Shown here: positions 17,109 to 25,593 of the stretch, piece after piece | Layout of the letters: the number at the start of each line of letters is the position of its first letter | Position numbering within the stretch: position 1 is the stretch's first letter | Source of the DNA: Synechococcus sp. MU1643 | GTDB taxonomy: Bacteria > Cyanobacteriota > Cyanobacteriia > PCC-6307 > Cyanobiaceae | Direction: 5' to 3' | Length of the DNA: 64,000 nt | NCBI RefSeq assembly: GCF_020514095.1 | Contig: NZ_VTKY01000006.1 | Coordinates: forward strand, 53,467-117,466 | The notes under the pieces: generated by a model | The model's input: the letters and a program-made list of their open reading frames with translations, nothing else | Told to the model about the DNA's origin: nothing | Databases searched by the model: none | Made by a program: the position numbers and the translations under genes

Positions 17109-18565
17109 TCTTGTGCAAGCAACCAAGCGGCAACGGCCCAGGTGGCCAGACAGTCGTCACGGTTGTAATCAAAGATCCAACGCAGGCCGTGACTGTTGCC
17201 GCGTCGACCAGGTCCCTCGCCCTGCCACTGCCGCCACCAAAGCAGGGCGCGGGCGCCGTCCACACCTGCCTGACTCCAGTGAAACCCCCGCCAACCGGCC
17301 ACGGCCTTGAGGCCATAACTGGCCAGGGGCAGGCGCCAGTGATGCCGCACCCGGGCATGCACATCCACCAACCGCTGACGAAGCTGCAGCACCTCGGCCT
17401 CAGCGGCACCCTGCCGCTCGGCCATACGCCTCAAGGCCAGGCTTTCTGTCTCCCCGTAATGAAGGATCGGCCAACCCCGATAGCGATTTAGCAACCGTTG
17501 CAAACGGAGCCAGCATCTGGCTTCACCGTGCTCCGCCAAGGCCAGGATCGGGTGGTACGCCACTGTCTCCAGATCCCAGTCCCCGCTTTCGCTTCTGGGC
17601 AATACCAGGAAACCGTGAAGGAAATCGTGACGGGCGTCGGGATCTGATTCGATGTCGTAAAGCAGCACACCCTGGCAGTCCTGCAGTTCCGGAAGCACCG
17701 GTGCGGCGTCCAAACGGTCCACCCGTCCATCGCGCTGCGCCCGGGCCTGGGCCACCAGGGATGCGGCCACCTCACCGTGCTGATCCCCAAAGCGTTGCAG
17801 CCGCTCGGCGAGCTGCAACGGATCAGCCGCGGCCAGATCGGAGAGGCCGCGAATCCCAAGCTCCAGCAACATCTCGCGCCGCTTGGCCCCGATGCCGCTG
17901 ACCTCACTCAAATGCCCTTCCTCATCCGCCACGGCATTGCAGGCCAGCCGCCAGCTGCAAAGTGAGCACTTGCGCCGGTCGGCGGCCAGAGGAGGCGGGT
18001 CGGGCCGCTCGAGATCAACACTCAGTTTCCGCAGCGCTTCGGACAACTGTCGGCGCAGGCCACTGGAGAGATTCAGCCGCTCCTGTTCCAAGCGCCGGCC
18101 GCCACCGCCGAGGACCAGCATGGACGGGACTTCACCCTGCTGCTCCTGCTCAAGCAGCAGAGCCATCAGCGCCAGAGGCAATTGATGTTCCCGGGTGGTG
18201 CGGCGGCCCTGACGGGCGAGCACGGGTTGATAGGCGAAGTCGCCCCAGCGGCTCTGGCCTTTGACCCGCCGCAGCAGTGGAGGATGCGCCTCCAAACGCT
18301 CACCGGATGAGCCAAACCCCTTCAGGCGCAGACCCACCACGGCCTCGGCACCTGCAGCACAGGCGGCGAGGCCATGGCCTGGCTTACGGGGCATCAAAGC
18401 CACAAAACTGCGCTGCTGGTCGTCCAGCAGCAGATTGCGATGGGCCGTCCAGCGCCGCTCGGCTGGATTCCCGTGGCGATCGAGCCAGGCCTTGCGACGG
18501 CAACGCAGCCAACTGCGCAGCAACCGGTCGGTGAGGGCGTTGTCGGCAGGCGGGGTGTCACCCAT
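17090..18565 (-). CDS. TM0106-family RecB-like nuclease with Fe-S motif
   Basis: A 491-residue protein of the TM0106/RecB-like putative nuclease type. C22 (LRCRRKAW), C200, C203 and C209 (KCSLCSWRLACN) have the spacing of [4Fe-4S] Cas4/AddB-type nucleases. A helix-hairpin-helix follows (VSGIGAKRREMLLELGI, ~218-235). The C-terminal ~190 residues look like an RNase-H-fold 3'-5' exonuclease: DIESDP near 307 and YNRDDCLAT near 469 give the first and last acidic motifs. Function is predicted from fold only, probably DNA or RNA processing or repair. ATG start at 18565; divergent from the phosphohexomutase gene. Confidence 0.82.
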   Translation of the reverse strand: MGDTPPADNALTDRLLRSWLRCRRKAWLDRHGNPAERRWTAHRNLLLDDQQRSFVALMPRKPGHGLAACAAGAEAVVGLRLKGFGSSGERLEAHPPLLRRVKGQSRWGDFAYQPVLARQGRRTTREHQLPLALMALLLEQEQQGEVPSMLVLGGGGRRLEQERLNLSSGLRRQLSEALRKLSVDLERPDPPPLAADRRKCSLCSWRLACNAVADEEGHLSEVSGIGAKRREMLLELGIRGLSDLAAADPLQLAERLQRFGDQHGEVAASLVAQARAQRDGRVDRLDAAPVLPELQDCQGVLLYDIESDPDARHDFLHGFLVLPRSESGDWDLETVAYHPILALAEHGEARCWLRLQRLLNRYRGWPILHYGETESLALRRMAERQGAAEAEVLQLRQRLVDVHARVRHHWRLPLASYGLKAVAGWRGFHWSQAGVDGARALLWWRQWQGEGPGRRGNSHGLRWIFDYNRDDCLATWAVAAWLLAQDQASGS

Positions 18566-18618
18566 CCGCCGACCCTACGGCTGCCAGCTGCTAGATCCTC
18601 TGAAGTGCAGGCTGTGCC

Positions 18619-20082
18619 ATGGCATCGGCTCCCCTCCCTCTGAGTCCAGCTCCGATCAAGTTCGGCACCGATGGCTGGCGCGGGATCACCGGCGTCGACA
18701 TCACAGTTGAGCGGTTGTTGCCCGTTGCCGCTGCCGCGGCTCGGGAGCTTGCCCATCGCGCCCCCGAGGATCTCAACAGTCGAACGGTGGTGATCGGTTA
18801 CGACCGGCGCTTTCTGGCTCCCGAATTGGCGGAAGCCATCGCGGCCGCGGTGCGAGGCTGTGAACTCGAACCCCTGCTCACCGACACCGCTGTACCCACG
18901 CCGGCCTGCAGCTGGGCCGTGGTGGAGCGCAAAGCCCTGGGAGCATTGGTGATCACCGCCAGTCACAACCCGCCGGAATGGCTGGGGCTGAAAATCAAAG
19001 GGCCCTTTGGTGGATCGGTCGAAGGAGACTTCACGGCCGCTGTCGAACGACGCCTGGCCGCCGGCGGCATCACGGCACCGATCAAAGCGGAAGTCCCCCG
19101 GTTTGATGGGCGCGGCGAGCATCTCGAAGGGCTGCGCCGCAAGCTGGATCTGAGCGCCCTGGTGCATGGCCTCAAGGCCATCAACCTGAAGGTGATCGTC
19201 GATCCGATGCACGGATCAGCAGCCGGGTGTGTGACAGAGCTGCTCGGCCCTGAAGCTGCCGGCGTTGTGGAGGAAATCCGCAGCGAACGTGATCCCTTGT
19301 TTGGCGGTCATCCGCCAGAACCCCTGGCGCCCTACCTCGGGGAATTGATCACAGCGGTGAAAGCCTCAACCGCCGCCGGAACTCCTGCTGTGGGACTGGT
19401 GTTCGACGGCGATGGTGACCGCATCGCCGCAGTGGATGAAACCGGCCGGTTCTGCAGCACCCAGCTGCTGATGCCCCTGTTGATCGATCACCTGGCCCGG
19501 GCCCGCCAGCTGCCAGGCGCCGTGGTCAAAACCGTGAGCGGCTCCGATCTGATGCGTCTGGTGGCAGAGGCCCAGGGGCGCAAGGTTCTGGAGCTCGCGG
19601 TGGGCTTCAAGTACATCGCGACAGAGATGCTGGCCGGGGATGTGCTGATCGGCGGCGAGGAATCCGGTGGTGTCGGCTTCGGCATGCACCTGCCAGAGCG
19701 GGACGCCCTGTTCGCAGCGATGCTTGTGCTGGAAGCCTTGGTGGAAGGAGAGCAACCCCTGGGCGCGCGGCTGGATGCACTCCAGCAACAGCACGGAGGC
19801 AGCAGTCACTACGACCGACTCGACCTGCGCTTGGCCGACATGGAGGCGCGCCGACGGCTCGAGACGCTGCTGGACCAGAGCACGCCCTCGACCGTCGCCG
19901 GAGCGGAGGTGCTGGAGGTGATCAGCACCGACGGGATCAAACTGAGGATGGGACCGAACCACTGGTTAATGCTGCGCTTTTCCGGCACAGAACCGCTGCT
20001 GCGGCTCTACTGCGAAGGGCCTGATGCCGATCGGGTGAAGAAGGTGCTCGCCTGGGCCAGACAGTTCGCGGAGGCCGCATGA
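18619..20082 (+). CDS. Phosphoglucomutase/phosphomannomutase family enzyme
   Basis: A 487-residue alpha-D-phosphohexomutase with all four domains. The phosphoserine is S115 in VITASHNPPEW, the metal loop DGDGDR lies near residue 260, the sugar-specificity loop GGEESGG is near 345, and the C-terminal phosphate loop RFSGTEPLLR is near 455. Members interconvert hexose 1- and 6-phosphates. Substrate (glucose, mannose or glucosamine) cannot be fixed from sequence alone; glucose-1-P supply for UDP-glucose and glycogen would fit the window. The TGA overlaps the rdgB start by 4 nt. Confidence 0.92.
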   Translation: MASAPLPLSPAPIKFGTDGWRGITGVDITVERLLPVAAAAARELAHRAPEDLNSRTVVIGYDRRFLAPELAEAIAAAVRGCELEPLLTDTAVPTPACSWAVVERKALGALVITASHNPPEWLGLKIKGPFGGSVEGDFTAAVERRLAAGGITAPIKAEVPRFDGRGEHLEGLRRKLDLSALVHGLKAINLKVIVDPMHGSAAGCVTELLGPEAAGVVEEIRSERDPLFGGHPPEPLAPYLGELITAVKASTAAGTPAVGLVFDGDGDRIAAVDETGRFCSTQLLMPLLIDHLARARQLPGAVVKTVSGSDLMRLVAEAQGRKVLELAVGFKYIATEMLAGDVLIGGEESGGVGFGMHLPERDALFAAMLVLEALVEGEQPLGARLDALQQQHGGSSHYDRLDLRLADMEARRRLETLLDQSTPSTVAGAEVLEVISTDGIKLRMGPNHWLMLRFSGTEPLLRLYCEGPDADRVKKVLAWARQFAEAA

Positions 20083-20660
20083 AGACACTGGTGATCGCCA
20101 GCGGCAACGCAGGAAAGATTCGTGAATTCGAGGGCTTGCTGCAGGCCCTGCCCGTCACCGTGCGACCCCAGCCCGAAGGTTTGGAGGTCGATGAGACAGG
20201 CACCACCTTTGCCGCCAATGCCCGGCTCAAGGCTCAAGCGATTGCAGCCGCAACAGGGGAATGGTCTCTGGCCGATGATTCAGGCCTCAGTGTGGATGCT
20301 CTCAATGGCGCTCCGGGGGTTCATTCCGCCCGCTACGCCCCCACGGATCCAGAACGGATTGCCCGGCTGCTGCAAGCCCTTGACGGCTCAGACCAACGCC
20401 AGGCCTATTTCTGCGCCGCGCTCTGTGTCGCCGCTCCGGACGGCGCCATCCTGCTGGAGGTGGAAGGCCGTTGCGACGGCTTGATCACAGCCGCACCCCG
20501 GGGAGATCAGGGTTTCGGCTACGACCCGATCTTCGAAGTCGCTGGAACCGGCCGCACCTTCGCCGAGATGCCTTTGGCAGAGAAAAAGCAGCACGGCCAC
20601 CGCGGAAAGGCCTTCAGCCTCCTGGAACCCAAGCTGCGCCAGTTGCTCGGTGCATCCTGA
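20079..20660 (+). CDS. rdgB: Non-canonical purine NTP pyrophosphatase (RdgB/HAM1)
   Basis: A 193-residue Ham1/RdgB pyrophosphatase that hydrolyses dITP, XTP and similar to the monophosphate, keeping deaminated purines out of nucleic acids. The triphosphate-binding SGNAGKIREFE is near the N-terminus. The catalytic region is LADDSGLSVDALNGAPGV, and GFGYDPIFEV is the base-recognition segment. Length is normal. It is translationally coupled to the mutase by ATGA. The stop is followed by 69 nt before the methyltransferase gene. Confidence 0.96.
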   Translation: MKTLVIASGNAGKIREFEGLLQALPVTVRPQPEGLEVDETGTTFAANARLKAQAIAAATGEWSLADDSGLSVDALNGAPGVHSARYAPTDPERIARLLQALDGSDQRQAYFCAALCVAAPDGAILLEVEGRCDGLITAAPRGDQGFGYDPIFEVAGTGRTFAEMPLAEKKQHGHRGKAFSLLEPKLRQLLGAS

Positions 20661-20729
20661 AGAAGAACCACGGATACAAAGGCTCCTGGAGCATGGTCTG
20701 TACGGTGAGACCTGCCGCTGACGAGGTCC

Positions 20730-21767
20730 ATGGCCATCGCCATGACCACGGGTTACAGCGCGCAGACCGAGGGCGCTCTTCTCTGCATCGAAGCCGCCTC
20801 GGACTGGGCCTTGACTTGTGTGAATCAACTGGCTGTCGCAGACAGCCATGTCCTGATCGATTACGGAGCTGCCGACGGCGGAACTGCTGTAGGGCTCTGG
20901 AATCAAGTGCTGGATCGCCTGCATGCCAACCAGCCGAGTGCTCATCTGACGCTGATCGGGAACGACTTACCGAGCAACGACAACCTCGCTCTGGCAGAAA
21001 ACCTGGCCCTGCAGATTCCCCGGGATCCGAAGCCAACAGTTCTGGTGAGTGCCCGCAGCTTCTACGAGCCCTCCGTGGCCCCGGACAGCGTGAGCTTCGG
21101 CTTCTCCGCAACCGCCATGCACTGGCTGAGCGCTTCGCCCGGACCACTCGATAGCCACACCCATGTGCTGGCCTCCGGTGATGCGGATGCCCTTCAGCGT
21201 TTCACCGCCCAGGCGATGAAGGACTGGAACTACATCCTCGAACTGCGTAGTCGCGAGCTGAAGGTGGGCGGGCGACTGCTGACCGTGAACCTCTCACGCG
21301 ATAACGAAGGACGCTATCTCGGTCACAACGGCGGCGAAACCCGCAATGTGCACGACCAATTGCACCAGATCTGGCGCGGCATGGCCGAGGAAGGTCTGAT
21401 CAGCGCAGAGCAATACAAAAAAGGCACCGTTTTGAATTTCTACAAGTCCCCCGAGGAGTTCATGGCTCCGCTGAAGGACGAGAGCAGCGCCGCTTACCGC
21501 AACGGACTGCGCCTCGTGGACGAGAGGACGGTCTATGTGAAGTGCCCCTACAGACGCCGCTGGGACAACAACGGTGACACGACCGCTTTCGCCGCCGGCT
21601 TAATGGCCACAATCCGCAGCTGGAGTCGCCACAGCTTCGCCAGTGCTGCCGGGGACACCGCTGCAGACACGGTGTACGAGCGGCTGCAACAGCGCATCGC
21701 CGAAACCCCCAGCGAATGGAGTCTCGACTACGTCGAACACCACCAGATGATGGAAAAGGTGGCCTGA
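20730..21767 (+). CDS. SABATH-type SAM-dependent carboxyl methyltransferase
   Basis: A 345-residue protein resembling the SABATH (salicylic acid/benzoic acid/theobromine) methyltransferases best known from plants. The SAM loop is DYGAADGGTA (residues 44-53), and the segment around NDLPSNDN (78-85) matches the plant ND.P.NDFN region. SATAMHWLSASP (126-137) matches the plant SS.SLHWLS motif. The ELRSRELKVGGRLLTVNL segment corresponds to the late beta-strand region. It probably methylates a carboxyl (or N/O) group of a small acid; the substrate is unknown. Start ATG 20730; an internal ATG at codon 5 is possible. Its TGA overlaps the dehydrogenase ATG (TGATG). Confidence 0.83.
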   Translation: MAIAMTTGYSAQTEGALLCIEAASDWALTCVNQLAVADSHVLIDYGAADGGTAVGLWNQVLDRLHANQPSAHLTLIGNDLPSNDNLALAENLALQIPRDPKPTVLVSARSFYEPSVAPDSVSFGFSATAMHWLSASPGPLDSHTHVLASGDADALQRFTAQAMKDWNYILELRSRELKVGGRLLTVNLSRDNEGRYLGHNGGETRNVHDQLHQIWRGMAEEGLISAEQYKKGTVLNFYKSPEEFMAPLKDESSAAYRNGLRLVDERTVYVKCPYRRRWDNNGDTTAFAAGLMATIRSWSRHSFASAAGDTAADTVYERLQQRIAETPSEWSLDYVEHHQMMEKVA

Positions 21768-22822
21768 TGAGCAGCAGCAAGAAAGCATCGCCGACCGTGT
21801 CGGTGCTGGCGGAACACGTCTCCGACCACCTCTCGGTGTTCGTGGTGGCGGAAAACACTGATGCCAAGCGCCCCGCCAACGGGGGCCTGCGCCTGCTGAA
21901 TTACCCAAGCGATGAGGCCTGCATCGCTGATGGACAGCGGCTGGCGGGGTTGATGACCCACAAGCACGATCTCTACGGCACCGGTTTTGCTGGAGGCAAG
22001 ATCGTCGCCCGGGCAGCGGAGCCCGCTGCGGTCAAGGATGAACTGATCAGCGTCACCGCCGAGCTGCTGGAGTCGCTCGATGGCGCCATGATCACTGGCT
22101 GCGATCTCAACACCAGCCTGGAGGACATGGAGCGTCTGACGGCGCTCACACCGCATGTGCTGGCGGCGGTCGGCAGCCCAGTAGACGCAAGTGCCGCCAC
22201 CGCCCATGGCACCCTCGGCGCCGTGGAGGCAGTGCTGGAGAAGGACCTCAACGACGCCCATCCCGGCCGGGCCCTAGTGCACGGCTGCGGTGCCGTCGGC
22301 GGAACGGTGGCCCGTCATCTCGTCGATCACGGCTGGACGGTGTTCACCGTGGATCTGGATCGCGAGAGAGCCAGTTTTCCCGGAGCGACGCCTCTGCCGG
22401 AGAGCTGTGCCTGGTGGGAACTGGACCTCGACCTGGTGCTGCCCTGTTCCATCTCCGGGTTGATCAACGCCGAAATGGCGACGGCCTTGAAGACCCCCGC
22501 CGTGGTTCCTGCAGCCAATGCCCCCTTCCAGCAACCGCAATTAGCAGACGACCTGCGTCGCCGCGGTGTGCGGGTACTGCCGGACCCCCTTGTGAATGCT
22601 GGCGCCGTGATCGCCGATTCGATCGAGCGGTTCTCCCCCGATGCCTGGAAGGATGCAGGCGCCACGGACGTCTATGCCTTCGTACGCGATGAGGTGCGCC
22701 GGCGGGCCAGTGACTATCTCAATCAGCGCGAACAGGGTTTGTCGGTTGGGGCCGCCCTCGAGGAAGTGGCGGCGACACCCTCCACCGATCCCATCGGCCT
22801 CAGCTTTGGAGATAGCGAATGA
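21767..22822 (+). CDS. Leu/Phe/Val/Glu dehydrogenase family protein
   Basis: A 351-residue homologue of the leucine/phenylalanine/valine dehydrogenases, which interconvert amino acids and 2-oxo acids with NAD. The catalytic-domain pattern THKHDLYGTGFAGGKIV retains two lysines like those of the family (K.AL.GLP.GGGK). The Rossmann motif is GCGAVGGTVA. PCSISGLINAEMATAL and PDPLVNAGAVIADSIE match the family segments at the cofactor and oligomer interface. The ScyB tryptophan dehydrogenase is a cyanobacterial relative. The frame is open further upstream, but ATG 21767 overlaps the preceding stop by one base and is the natural start. It overlaps the next gene by 4 nt. Confidence 0.85.
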   Translation: MSSSKKASPTVSVLAEHVSDHLSVFVVAENTDAKRPANGGLRLLNYPSDEACIADGQRLAGLMTHKHDLYGTGFAGGKIVARAAEPAAVKDELISVTAELLESLDGAMITGCDLNTSLEDMERLTALTPHVLAAVGSPVDASAATAHGTLGAVEAVLEKDLNDAHPGRALVHGCGAVGGTVARHLVDHGWTVFTVDLDRERASFPGATPLPESCAWWELDLDLVLPCSISGLINAEMATALKTPAVVPAANAPFQQPQLADDLRRRGVRVLPDPLVNAGAVIADSIERFSPDAWKDAGATDVYAFVRDEVRRRASDYLNQREQGLSVGAALEEVAATPSTDPIGLSFGDSE

Positions 22823-24009
22823 GCACGCCCTCCTCACTGCCCAGCCGCGCAGCGGTCGTGATCGTCGGCGGCGGCATGGCGGGCCTGAGCTGCGCTGCAT
22901 CCCTTGCCCGCCGCGGCGTGCGCGATGTGGTGCTGCTTGAAGCCAAGACTCTGGCCCACGCCAAGGCCAGCAGCTACGGCGAAACCCGGATGTTCCGGGA
23001 GATGTATTCCGACCCGGTGCTCTGCCGTCTGGCCCAGGAGGCCAATCGCCTTTGGCGGGAAGAGGAAACTCACGCCGGCGAGCAGCTGAGAGAGACCCAC
23101 GGCCTGCTCTTCTACGGCGAAAGCTGGGATGAGGAAACGATCGAGGGATCGATCCCCGGGGCCCGCCGGGTCATGGACGATCAGGGAATCCCCTATGAGG
23201 CCCTCAATGCCGAACAGATCGCTGCCCGTTTCCCGCTGAAGCCAAAGACGGGTTTCACTGGCCTGTTCGAACCCACCGCCGGTGCCGTGCGCAGCGACAA
23301 AGTTGTCACCCACTGGATCAATACCGCCCGTAACGCCGGCCATCAGCTGATCGAGCACTGCCCAGTGGCCGGACTTGATCCCGATGGTGGAGGCGTCACC
23401 CTGCAGAGTGGCGAGCACATCGCCGCAAGCCAACTGGTGGTGGCCTGCGGGATCTGGAGCCAACTGTTGCTGGCCCCCCTCGGCTTGGCACCGAAACTGG
23501 AGGTGTGGCCGATGCTTTGGGCCCACTACACCGTCAACCCAGCACTCGCTGATCGCTACCCCCAGTGGTTCTGCTTCCAGCAAGAACGAGGCGACGATGG
23601 TGGCCTGTACTACGGCTTCCCCGTGTTGAGCCAAACGGCGGATGGCCGACCCCGGATCAAGGCCGGTATCGACTGGGCCCCAAGAGAACTGCGGGTCGCC
23701 GCACCCAACGCCATGGCCACCGAGCCACCAGCTCGACTGGTGGAGCTGCTCGACACCTTCCTGTTCAACGAATTGGAGGGAGTTCAGGAGCGAGTCGAGA
23801 CCGTGATCAGCCCGTACTCCATGGCCAGCGATGTGAACTTCGTGCTGGATCGGCTCACCCCAAAGCTGAGTCTGTTTGCAGGGGGATCCGGCCAGGCCTT
23901 CAAGTTCGCTCCCCTGATTGGTGATTCTCTGGCACGCCTCGCCAGTGGTGAACAACCTGCAGTGGATCTCTCCTGCTGGAGCCACCAACGCGACGCCGTC
24001 CGAGCCTGA
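22819..24009 (+). CDS. FAD-dependent amine oxidase, sarcosine/N-methyltryptophan oxidase family
   Basis: A 396-residue DAO-superfamily flavoprotein. The dinucleotide fold is VIVGGGMAGLSCAASLARRG at residues 13-32, and SSYGETRMFREMYSD is the SS.G.TR.IR.AY motif of MSOX/MTOX enzymes. The C-terminus GGSGQAFKFAPLIGDSLA matches the family's GFSGHGFKF. The cysteine that covalently binds FAD in monomeric sarcosine oxidase (context C-M-Y-T) is replaced by S-P-Y-S near residue 332, so FAD would be non-covalent. The family oxidatively removes N-methyl or amino groups. The ATG overlaps the previous gene's stop (ATGA). Confidence 0.86.
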   Translation: MSTPSSLPSRAAVVIVGGGMAGLSCAASLARRGVRDVVLLEAKTLAHAKASSYGETRMFREMYSDPVLCRLAQEANRLWREEETHAGEQLRETHGLLFYGESWDEETIEGSIPGARRVMDDQGIPYEALNAEQIAARFPLKPKTGFTGLFEPTAGAVRSDKVVTHWINTARNAGHQLIEHCPVAGLDPDGGGVTLQSGEHIAASQLVVACGIWSQLLLAPLGLAPKLEVWPMLWAHYTVNPALADRYPQWFCFQQERGDDGGLYYGFPVLSQTADGRPRIKAGIDWAPRELRVAAPNAMATEPPARLVELLDTFLFNELEGVQERVETVISPYSMASDVNFVLDRLTPKLSLFAGGSGQAFKFAPLIGDSLARLASGEQPAVDLSCWSHQRDAVRA

Positions 24010-24027
24010 CCTTTCACCCCTCATCCG

Positions 24028-25581
24028 ATGTCTGACAACCCCGCAAACCAGCGTTCCTGGTGGCAACAGCCCCCTCTTTGGGTCGGCGCCATCCCCCTGC
24101 TGATTTTTCTGTTGGTCTCGGCCATCGACCTGGCTCTGGCCAAGCATTTCACTGAAACCGGCAAAGCCGTGATCAGTGATGCCCTGGGGGGAGTTTGGCA
24201 ATGGATGGTGGTGCTGCTGTTTCTGATCGCGCTGATCCTTGCCATCAGCCCCATCGGCAAACTCCGGCTTGGCGGAGCGGACGCCAAGCCGAGCTTCAAA
24301 TTCTTCGATTGGTGCGCGGTGCTGATCTGCACCCTGCTGGCGGGAGGTGGTGTGTTCTGGTCCGCTGCCGAACCGCTGTATCACTTCCAAACAACATCAC
24401 CGGTGTTTGAAGGGATCGAGCCCAGCACAGCCGCAGCGGTGGATCCCGCCCTGGCGGTGAGTTTTCTGCACTGGGGTTTCCTGGCCTGGGCTCTTGTAGC
24501 CACCACCACCACGATCACCTTTTCGATCCTCGAACGACGCGGTGAACCCCTTCGTCCCCGCACCCTCCTGGTGAACATCGTGCCGCGCTCCTGGGTGGAT
24601 GGCCCGATCGGTCACCTGGCGGATGGTTTTTCCGTGGTGGCCGCGATCGCGGGGACCGTTGGCCCCTTGGGCTTCCTCTCGCTGCAGCTCAGCAATGCCG
24701 CAGGGCAACTGCCCTGGCTCACCGACAGTGCCGGCCTGCAATCCCTGGTGGTAGTGCTGCTTACGGCCGTCTTTGCAACATCCACCGTCAGCGGCATTCA
24801 AAAAGGCATCAAGTGGCTTTCGGAGCTCAATGTGTGGCTCACCCTGGCCATGGCGGCGGGCCTGCTGCTGTTGGGCCCAGGCCTCTGGCTGATTCAGCAC
24901 TTCTTCAGCGGCTTCATCACCTACCTGATCCATCTGCCGCAGATGGCCCTTACACCCAATGCAGTGCCGGCGAACTGGGTGAATGGCTGGACGGTGTTCT
25001 ACTGGGGCTGGTTCCTGGGCTACGCGCCCTTGATGGGGCTGTTCACAGCCGGCGTCAGCCGAGGTCGCAGCATCCGTGAACTGGTGCTGGCAGTAGCCAT
25101 CCTTTGTCCGATCGTGACCAACCTTTGGTTCACCCTGCTGGGGGGCACCGGATTGCATCTGGAGTTGGCCGGTGGCGGCATCAGCGAAGCCCTCGCCCAA
25201 AACGGAGCCGCCGCTGCACTGCTGACCATCCTCAGCCAGCTGCCCCTGGCCGGCCTGCTGATTCCAATCGGCCTGCTGCTGGTGGTGCTGTTTATGTGCA
25301 CCAGCGCCGACTCGATGAGTTACGCCGCGGCCATGGTGGTGAGCGGCCGCAACGAGCCCCCTGCTCTACTTCGCCTGTTCTGGGCCTTGATGATCGGCAG
25401 TCTCACCTTGGTGCTGCTGCGCATCGGCACGGGCCTGGGGGACAGCACCTCCATCGACGCACTTCAAGCCTTCATCGTGATCACCGCGGTACCGGTCACC
25501 CCGCTGGTGCTGGCAACCCTTTGGTCAGCGCCAAGGCTGGCCTGGAAAGAATGGCGGCGGGGCACGGTCACTACGCAGTGA
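24028..25581 (+). CDS. BCCT family betaine/choline/carnitine-type transporter
   Basis: A 517-residue secondary transporter with about 12 membrane helices. The BCCT signature is clear: GWTVFYWGWFLGYAPLMG followed by GLFTAGVSRGRSIREL, plus an FWSAAEPLYHF segment near residue 112. BCCT proteins take up quaternary-ammonium or related N-methylated zwitterions, usually with Na+ or H+. Only 18 nt separate it from the FAD oxidase, so it is the last gene of the SABATH operon and probably imports (or exports) the pathway's methylated compound. Substrate is not predictable. ATG start. Confidence 0.92.
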   Translation: MSDNPANQRSWWQQPPLWVGAIPLLIFLLVSAIDLALAKHFTETGKAVISDALGGVWQWMVVLLFLIALILAISPIGKLRLGGADAKPSFKFFDWCAVLICTLLAGGGVFWSAAEPLYHFQTTSPVFEGIEPSTAAAVDPALAVSFLHWGFLAWALVATTTTITFSILERRGEPLRPRTLLVNIVPRSWVDGPIGHLADGFSVVAAIAGTVGPLGFLSLQLSNAAGQLPWLTDSAGLQSLVVVLLTAVFATSTVSGIQKGIKWLSELNVWLTLAMAAGLLLLGPGLWLIQHFFSGFITYLIHLPQMALTPNAVPANWVNGWTVFYWGWFLGYAPLMGLFTAGVSRGRSIRELVLAVAILCPIVTNLWFTLLGGTGLHLELAGGGISEALAQNGAAAALLTILSQLPLAGLLIPIGLLLVVLFMCTSADSMSYAAAMVVSGRNEPPALLRLFWALMIGSLTLVLLRIGTGLGDSTSIDALQAFIVITAVPVTPLVLATLWSAPRLAWKEWRRGTVTTQ

Positions 25582-25593
25582 TCCCGATGCCAA

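Noticed and set aside
22834..24390. 518-codon minus-strand ORF opposite the FAD oxidase and BCCT genes
   Set aside because: It is the antisense frame of a strongly recognised FAD oxidase; the composition (Gln/His/Gly-rich) is that of a GC-rich shadow and no motif is seen.
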